Below are positions 62,701 through 64,000 of a stretch of DNA of 64,000 nt, piece by piece (position 1 is the stretch's first letter; each line of letters starts with the position of its first letter). The notes beneath the pieces are model-generated. The model saw only the letters and a list, made by a program, of their open reading frames with translations, had not been told where the DNA came from and made no database searches. Location: positions 69,702 to 133,701 of the forward strand of contig NMRA01000513.1 of assembly GCA_002633005.1 (NCBI GenBank), in the 5' to 3' direction. The translations under genes were made by a program, and so were the position numbers. This DNA is from Phoronis australis (Eukaryota > Phoronida > Phoronidae).

Positions 62701-62752
62701 TATAAAAGCAGACGACCGCGAAAAGGAATATCAGCAGAATCTTCTGCGTCAT
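23506..62752 (-). CDS. Secreted mosaic protein: C-type lectin, MAM, sushi, CUB, three sushi, MAM, Thr-rich linker, CUB
   Basis: A 23-exon model, with duplicate exons counted once, totals 3033 nt (1010 aa) with every phase compatible and GT-AG introns throughout. Approximate residues: signal peptide 1-22, C-type lectin 28-155, MAM 166-326, sushi 327-389, CUB 390-497, sushi 498-554, 555-612 and 613-669, MAM 670-832, Thr-rich linker 833-879, CUB 880-1010. All sushi and MAM modules have their four cysteines. There is no transmembrane or GPI-like tail (it ends DDQGNY), so I infer a secreted or matrix protein for adhesion or recognition. Every domain boundary after the signal exons is a phase-1 intron, the classic mark of exon shuffling. 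I know of no single family with this exact order. The N-terminal exons are the least certain. The symbol is left empty. Confidence 0.88.
24015..24228 (-). CDS. Mosaic gene exon 22: CUB domain 2, first part
   Basis: [20 protein letters not shown], then [35 protein letters not shown] and NYVILK. This is the S-P-N-Y-x-x-G-Y...C-x-W pattern of CUB, ending in phase 2. Two cysteines lie close together (CNNC). Confidence 0.88.
24625..24765 (-). CDS. Mosaic gene exon 21: threonine-rich mucin-like linker
   Basis: Begins [20 protein letters not shown] and is rich in Thr, Ser and Pro through residue 879. Probably O-glycosylated and extended, separating the MAM from the last CUB. Phase 1-1, 141 nt. Confidence 0.85.
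24766..25132. other. Mosaic intron 20
   Basis: Nothing recognised in this 367-bp intron. Confidence 0.4.
25133..25214 (-). CDS. Mosaic gene exon 20: second MAM, part d
   Basis: [20 protein letters not shown], then VFIEGCP. The end of the MAM domain with its fourth cysteine. Phase 0 in, phase 1 out. Confidence 0.92.
26311..26467. mobile_element. hAT-like MITE in mosaic intron 19
   Basis: The left end CAGTGGCGGATA and right end, reversed, CAGGGGCGGATCCAGG are imperfect inverted repeats of the CAGxGGCGGA type common to small hAT-derived elements. GTATC directly flanks both sides (26306-26310 and 26468-26472) and may be part of a target duplication. Confidence 0.65.
27403..27551 (-). CDS. Mosaic gene exon 19: second MAM, part c
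   Basis: [20 protein letters not shown], then [20 protein letters not shown]. The G-x-L-x-V strand and the G-D-Q-G-x-x-W turn of MAM domains. Phase 1 in, phase 0 out. Confidence 0.92.
27758..28932. mobile_element. Large foldback element with perfect 26-bp inverted ends
   Basis: GCAGCCGATTTCATAAAGG... at 27758-27783 is exactly reversed at 28907-28932. Both arms continue inward with many AAACCAGGTTTAA palindromic words, so several hundred bases can fold back. There is no transposase gene. A second inverted-repeat element is nested inside (28146-28297). It lies in mosaic intron 18. Confidence 0.85.
28146..28297. mobile_element. MITE nested in the foldback element
   Basis: ATGCGGATCCAGG at 28146-28158 is perfectly reversed as CCTGGATCCGCAT at 28285-28297. 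The core between is G-rich. The GCGGATCCAGG ends resemble those of the hAT-like MITE at 26311. Confidence 0.75.
29346..29910 (+). pseudogene. LINE 3' end: reverse transcriptase tail and 3' UTR
   Basis: A 121-codon frame ends with [20 protein letters not shown] followed by [20 protein letters not shown]. This is the H-x-L-x-I-E-x-G-R...R-x-C-x-x-C...E-x-H-F tail of an invertebrate LINE. The following 200 bp ends with GAAATAAACGCTTTG and a TTTG-rich tail, consistent with a 3' end produced by target-primed insertion. It is 5'-truncated, as usual for LINEs, and lies antisense to the mosaic gene in intron 18. Confidence 0.72.
29925..30030. repeat. Dispersed repeat member
   Basis: TACCCATAATGCACGAGTCA, then CTGTCACTCACTA and AAAATTAAACTAAAA. 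The same ordered words occur near 8190-8290 in receptor intron 1. Confidence 0.55.
30285..30416 (-). CDS. Mosaic gene exon 18: second MAM, part b
   Basis: [20 protein letters not shown], then [20 protein letters not shown] and MNGA. Third MAM cysteine and the F-x-Y-x-M-x-G strand. Phase 1-1, unlike the matching exon of the first MAM. Confidence 0.9.
31092..31217 (-). CDS. Mosaic gene exon 17: second MAM, part a
   Basis: [20 protein letters not shown], then [20 protein letters not shown]. This is the C-x-F-E...F-C-G...D-W start of a MAM domain. Phase 1-1. Confidence 0.92.
31945..32115 (-). CDS. Mosaic gene exon 16: sushi domain 4
   Basis: [20 protein letters not shown], then [20 protein letters not shown] and [13 protein letters not shown] full sushi module, phase 1-1, 171 nt. 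Confidence 0.95.
32116..34886. other. Mosaic intron 15
   Basis: No exon seen between sushi 4 and sushi 3. About 33839-33965 has inverted arms (AACGCTAGGACCT and AGGTCCTAGCGT) around text resembling 11238-11310 (AGTAACGCTAG, GCAAGA, TCGCGAGATT). Confidence 0.4.
34887..35060 (-). CDS. Mosaic gene exon 15: sushi domain 3
   Basis: [20 protein letters not shown], then [20 protein letters not shown] and [15 protein letters not shown] full sushi module, phase 1-1, 174 nt, with one N-glycosylation site (NST). Confidence 0.95.
35941..36368. mobile_element. MITE with imperfect inverted ends in mosaic intron 14
   Basis: The left arm has GCCGGTTGCATTAAACAGTC followed by GGGACTCA and TCCCTAAAT. The right arm, reversed, has GCCTGATTGCAAGAAATAGG followed by GGACTCAACAATTA and TCCCTAAAT. 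Total is about 430 bp with an AT-rich non-coding core. Confidence 0.65.
36831..37001 (-). CDS. Mosaic gene exon 14: sushi domain 2
   Basis: [20 protein letters not shown], then [20 protein letters not shown] and [13 protein letters not shown]. Four cysteines and a G-Y turn. Phase 1-1, 171 nt. The donor is GTGAGT. Confidence 0.93.
37218..37356 (-). CDS. Mosaic gene exon 13: CUB domain 1, second half
   Basis: Encodes [20 protein letters not shown], then [20 protein letters not shown] and LRWS. The F-S-L-x-x-x-S-D...G-F final strand is clear, but neither cysteine of the usual second pair is present. Phase 0 in, phase 1 out. Confidence 0.88.
37357..39809. other. Mosaic intron 12
   Basis: A 2.4-kb intron between the two halves of CUB 1. 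I recognise nothing coding or repetitive in it apart from an ACATGTACATGT word at 37812. Confidence 0.4.
39810..39994 (-). CDS. Mosaic gene exon 12: CUB domain 1, first half
   Basis: [20 protein letters not shown], then [20 protein letters not shown] and [20 protein letters not shown]. This is the S-P-G-x-P-x-x-Y...C-x-W-x-I pattern of CUB. Phase 1 in, phase 0 out. Confidence 0.92.
40470..40593. repeat. (CA)n microsatellite
   Basis: Impure CA/CG at the left turns into a pure AC run from about 40549 to 40593. It causes long spurious Cys-Val and Thr-His frames. Confidence 0.95.
41357..41545 (-). CDS. Mosaic gene exon 11: sushi domain 1
   Basis: [20 protein letters not shown], then [27 protein letters not shown] and AYCE. 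Four cysteines and the G-x-W of a complement control protein module, within one phase 1-1 exon of 189 nt. Confidence 0.93.
41698..41741. repeat. (TCA)n microsatellite
   Basis: About 14 uninterrupted TCA units, with imperfect ATC-rich sequence continuing to about 41910. It causes poly-Ser and poly-His frames that are not genes. Confidence 0.95.
42028..42115 (-). CDS. Duplicate copy of MAM exon d
   Basis: Same 88 nt as 45942-46029, except that Thr is replaced by Met just after the last cysteine. It is followed in correct phase by the first sushi exon, so this haplotype's copy is contiguous with the downstream gene. Confidence 0.85.
42445..42864. mobile_element. 420-bp copy-specific insertion, unidentified
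   Basis: Copy 1 of block B reads CCAGTGGT, then this segment, then TATCTGTTTCAG. Copy 2 reads CCAGTGGT directly joined to TATCTGTTTCAG (46351-46370). The segment begins with a purine-rich A tract. A short frame has [14 protein letters not shown], not enough to name a family. Confidence 0.6.
43386..43553 (-). CDS. Duplicate copy of MAM exon c
   Basis: Same 168 nt with two conservative replacements. It enters in phase 0, but exon d before it (45942-46029) leaves in phase 1, so serial use of both would break the frame. Probable allelic copy. Confidence 0.85.
44565..45220. mobile_element. 656-bp copy-specific insertion containing a MITE
   Basis: Copy 2 joins GGAAGC directly to TGATTCGCAG (about 48024), whereas copy 1 has 656 extra bases. 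The inserted DNA includes the inverted-repeat element at 44599-44743. Confidence 0.65.
44599..44743. mobile_element. MITE with 11-bp perfect inverted ends
   Basis: CATGGGCGGCG at 44599 is reversed as CGCCGCCCATG ending at 44743. The G/C-rich core holds two copies of a GGGGGCTxTAGCC, CACCT, CAGTGxTGCGCCG cassette. Related text occurs near 21255-21310. Confidence 0.65.
45942..46029 (-). CDS. Mosaic gene exon 10: first MAM, part d
   Basis: [20 protein letters not shown] continues with FVKQMTNC. This is the F-E-A-x-R-G...G-D-I-A-I-D-D/N end of a MAM domain with the fourth cysteine. Phase 0 in, phase 1 out. Confidence 0.92.
46862..47029 (-). CDS. Mosaic gene exon 9: first MAM, part c
   Basis: [20 protein letters not shown] continues to [17 protein letters not shown]. 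This is the Y-x-M-Y-G-x-x-I-G-x-L strand of MAM domains. Phase 0 to phase 0, 56 codons. The other copy is at 43386-43553 (Arg for Lys, Val for Ala). Confidence 0.92.
48655..48749 (-). CDS. Duplicate copy of MAM exon b
   Basis: Matches 50292-50386 with one amino-acid change (Asn for His) and a different donor context (GTATAG). It leaves in phase 0, which fits MAM exon c at 46862-47029. Confidence 0.85.
49783..49914 (-). CDS. Duplicate copy of MAM exon a
   Basis: Translation is identical to 51436-51567. The exon ends only 15 bp from the N at 49930, so most of its upstream acceptor region is cut away. It enters in phase 1, whereas the preceding exon (50292-50386) leaves in phase 0, so it cannot be spliced after it. 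Probable allelic copy. Confidence 0.8.
50292..50386 (-). CDS. Mosaic gene exon 8: first MAM, part b
   Basis: [20 protein letters not shown] continues with [12 protein letters not shown]. This is the Y-M-Y-x-E-A-S strand and third cysteine of the MAM domain. Phase 1 in, phase 0 out. A copy at 48655-48749 has Asn in place of His in ASNGHTGY. Confidence 0.9.
51436..51567 (-). CDS. Mosaic gene exon 7: first MAM, part a
   Basis: [20 protein letters not shown], then [20 protein letters not shown]. This is the C-x-F-E-x(3)-C-G-F...W start of a MAM domain. Phase 1 in and phase 1 out. A copy with the same protein lies at 49783-49914. Confidence 0.92.
52196..52318 (-). CDS. Mosaic gene exon 6: lectin C-terminus
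   Basis: [20 protein letters not shown] and then AYSSVCKK supply the last three lectin cysteines. The usual W-N-D is W-Y-D, so one calcium ligand of site 2 is missing. A linker ([10 protein letters not shown]) follows. It ends in phase 1. Confidence 0.88.
53015..53139 (-). CDS. Mosaic gene exon 5: lectin WIGG and ligand loop
   Basis: Contains [19 protein letters not shown] and then [17 protein letters not shown] and the W-x-W-x-D turn are canonical. The ligand tripeptide is QPN, between EPN (mannose-type) and QPD (galactose-type). Confidence 0.9.
53324..53912. mobile_element. Inverted-repeat element inserted in the helicase relic
   Basis: The left end CTCGCCGGTTCCTGCGTG and right end, reversed, CTCGCTGGTTTCCTGCGTG are inverted repeats. 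The related relic at 60790-61230 is uninterrupted at this place (CATTCAG joined to TCATTCTCATTGG), so it serves as an empty site. The core has no recognisable gene. Confidence 0.7.
53915..54270 (+). pseudogene. RecQ-like helicase gene relic, copy 1
   Basis: A plus-strand frame reads [20 protein letters not shown], then [17 protein letters not shown]. The L-x-P-x-Q...G-D-V-x-x-x-L-P-T series is the start of motif I in RecQ-type DNA helicases, but the following GxGKS is lost (TYAHG here). Sequence further left (53228-53323) matches the flank of copy 2. It lies antisense to the mosaic gene, in intron 4. The family call is from motif memory. Confidence 0.5.
55310..55416 (-). CDS. Mosaic gene exon 4: lectin helix region
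   Basis: [20 protein letters not shown] continues with [15 protein letters not shown]. This matches the W-x-x-A...C......L-x-S-I core of C-type lectin domains. Confidence 0.9.
55417..58773. other. Mosaic intron 3
   Basis: No exon supported in 3.4 kb. A 60-codon minus frame at 56818-57003 has no domain pattern. A T13-15 tract lies near 57653. Confidence 0.4.
58774..58835 (-). CDS. Mosaic gene exon 3: lectin N-terminal hairpin
   Basis: Encodes [20 protein letters not shown]. The two cysteines are the extra pair of long-form C-type lectin domains, and the C-P-x-x-W...S-C-Y pattern is diagnostic. Confidence 0.85.
58836..61476. other. Mosaic intron 2
   Basis: A 2.6-kb intron. It contains the helicase relic copy 2 (60790-61278) and, near 60305-60390, a CAGTGGCGTGCAGAGC start with a C-rich tract that looks like one end of a hAT-type element. 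No exon recognised. Confidence 0.4.
60790..61278 (+). pseudogene. RecQ-like helicase gene relic, copy 2
   Basis: Starts [20 protein letters not shown] near 60934, then [16 protein letters not shown], after which a frameshift moves motif I into another frame (GDRYSFHQS-like text in place of DVIGILPTG). It is clearly homologous to 53915-54270 at the DNA level, including the ATTGGTTGAAATCTGGG leader. Decayed. It lies in mosaic intron 2. Confidence 0.5.
61477..61501 (-). CDS. Mosaic gene exon 2 (25-nt mini-exon)
   Basis: The acceptor TTCTTGTTACAG leads into SVTAQLKI and then donor GTAAGT. Very small, but both splice sites are strong, and it converts phase 0 to the phase 1 needed by exon 3. Confidence 0.6.
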
Positions 62753-63322
62753 GTTGAAGATAGAAAAGAGTGTGTTGTCCCAAAGACCAGGGTCGGTTAA
62801 ATAATGAAGATTGGTTGCCCTTTGCCACTGATAACCAATACGCACATTGGGACCCCAGTGCGAAACAACATGTGTCACCAGTCCCTTGAAGATAACCTAG
62901 AAGAAGCCACGAATCAGCGATGGAAAAATATTGCGACATGCAGTATGTGGCACATACCATCGATACATCGCATTCCGGAGTTGAGCGCCGATGCGATGTC
63001 GCAATGAGCTGAAATAGTGCAAATGTATCGCGGGCGTGAGAAAACCCAACCCGTTGTGATTGCTCTGAGAAGATGTACATGTAGACGACCAACCTCGATA
63101 GATGAGGTTCGTTTTTCTATACATTTGGAGTCTAACCTCCTTACAACGACACTGTTAATGGCGACGTACTAGCTCAAACTTCTGCCGGAGTTGTGCGATT
63201 ATATAATCATGTTAGTTTACCCAGCTCGGAGTTACTATAGTAACTGCAATATCTTTGCCCTGGTTTCACGGGACTGTCCTAACCTATATGGTTCGAACTA
63301 GGTATTTCGGTGTAACGAGGTT
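61656..63322. repeat. Tandem block D, copy 1
   Basis: From ATTAATTGACGTTTCACTTA to the N at 63323. Its first 665 bp is repeated at 63324-64000 with a few substitutions and a 12-bp insertion. Contains mosaic exon 1. Confidence 0.9.
62699..62752 (-). CDS. Mosaic gene exon 1: signal peptide
   Basis: Encodes [18 protein letters not shown] followed by donor GTAATT. This is a textbook hydrophobic leader. Phase 0 joins exon 2 (SVTAQLKI), giving a likely cleavage after SVTA. The link to the lectin exons rests on phase and leader character. Confidence 0.7.
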
Positions 63323-63323
63323 N

Positions 63324-64000
63324 ATTAATTGACGTTTCACTTACGAACAGTTCACATTTGGGCAATAAAACATTTGCATGGTCCCGGATTTCATGAGAAC
63401 CAATTTCAGTGCACGTTATATTCTAGTACCGTACTTAGTATACAATATAAGCAGGTTTCGTGTGTGTGGGTGTTTGAAAAGTATGAATGCATTTTAGTGA
63501 GCTCTAGAGTGTACTACGTTCAACCGGTGATACATGTTTGTGGGGACTTGTTTTTGTTATGTAATCACTTACTTGGTTATCTAATAAACTTGATAAAAAA
63601 TTCAAATTGATCAAAACTATAAAAAGTGTAGAAAACTTATTTAAAAATGCAGGACTCCTCGAATAATTGATTATTACCCAAATTGACCGATAAACCATGC
63701 GATCAAGATTCTCACAAGCAGTGTTCTAGTGGGGTGTAGACGCACGTATAGGCGCAGCCAACCACCTTTTGTTATTTGAACGTAGCGCCTACGCACCGTA
63801 AGTTACGTTCAGTGCTTGAGGTTATACGGGGGGCTTTGGGCGCCTACTTACATCCAATTTCACCACTACAGCACCGCTCACAAGATTGTGTAAGTGCGAT
63901 GACATCACCACAAATTAACGACTGGGTAAAAGCTAGCACAATTTCAGATTCCGTAGCTCCGGTGAGGGGTGCAAGTTTACTGTTCTCTTTTCACTGTTTC
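63324..64000. repeat. Tandem block D, copy 2, running off the window
   Basis: Begins directly after the N with ATTAATTGACGTTTCACTTA and follows copy 1 to the window edge, equivalent to about 62320 in copy 1. A second copy of mosaic exon 1 is predicted just outside the window. Confidence 0.9.

Noticed and set aside
1-64000. CRISPR arrays, bacterial operons, rRNA genes, intact tRNA genes
   Set aside because: Looked for and not seen. The gene structure is that of an animal nuclear genome.

Overview
This window is eukaryotic nuclear DNA from an intron-rich invertebrate animal: GT-AG introns of 0.2-3.9 kb, small phase-compatible exons, LINE debris and many short inverted-repeat transposons. Extracellular mosaic modules (C-type lectin, MAM, sushi, CUB) next to a nicotinic-type Cys-loop receptor suit an invertebrate deuterostome such as amphioxus, but a cnidarian or lophotrochozoan is not excluded. 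The species call is an inference of low confidence.

Layout. 1-5090: intergenic, with a decayed LINE endonuclease (minus), a second LINE 3'-end remnant (plus), a diverged ~190-bp tandem repeat (about 1.7-3.6 kb) and anonymous AT-rich DNA. 5091-21963 (+): a complete nicotinic acetylcholine receptor-like subunit in 10 exons; my splice model gives 1395 nt, 464 aa, in frame throughout. It has a canonical Cys-loop and four membrane segments, but the loop C cysteine pair is replaced by Ser-Ser. 21964-23461: short intergenic gap between two convergent genes. 23506-62752 (-): a 23-exon gene whose spliced model is 3033 nt, 1010 aa. It encodes a secreted mosaic protein ordered signal peptide, C-type lectin, MAM, sushi, CUB, three sushi, MAM, Thr-rich linker, CUB, with no membrane anchor. 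62753-64000: upstream flank, ending in a duplicated block.

Four single N characters (12316, 45827, 49930, 63323) each sit at the junction of two nearly identical tandem blocks. These duplicate receptor exon 3, all four exons of the first MAM domain, and the 5' flank of the mosaic gene. The MAM duplicates cannot all be spliced together in frame, so I read them as two haplotypes laid end to end by the assembler. The apparent extra exons should not be counted as extra protein.

The rest of the introns is mostly unique DNA with mobile-element remains: an open RNase H reading frame of a retrotransposon at 19.3-19.9 kb, a LINE 3' end at 29.3-29.9 kb, two relics of a RecQ-like helicase gene (53.9 and 60.9 kb), and at least seven inverted-repeat (MITE-like) elements, some nested. 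The two genes have no evident functional link: one is a membrane ion channel subunit, the other a secreted adhesion or recognition protein.
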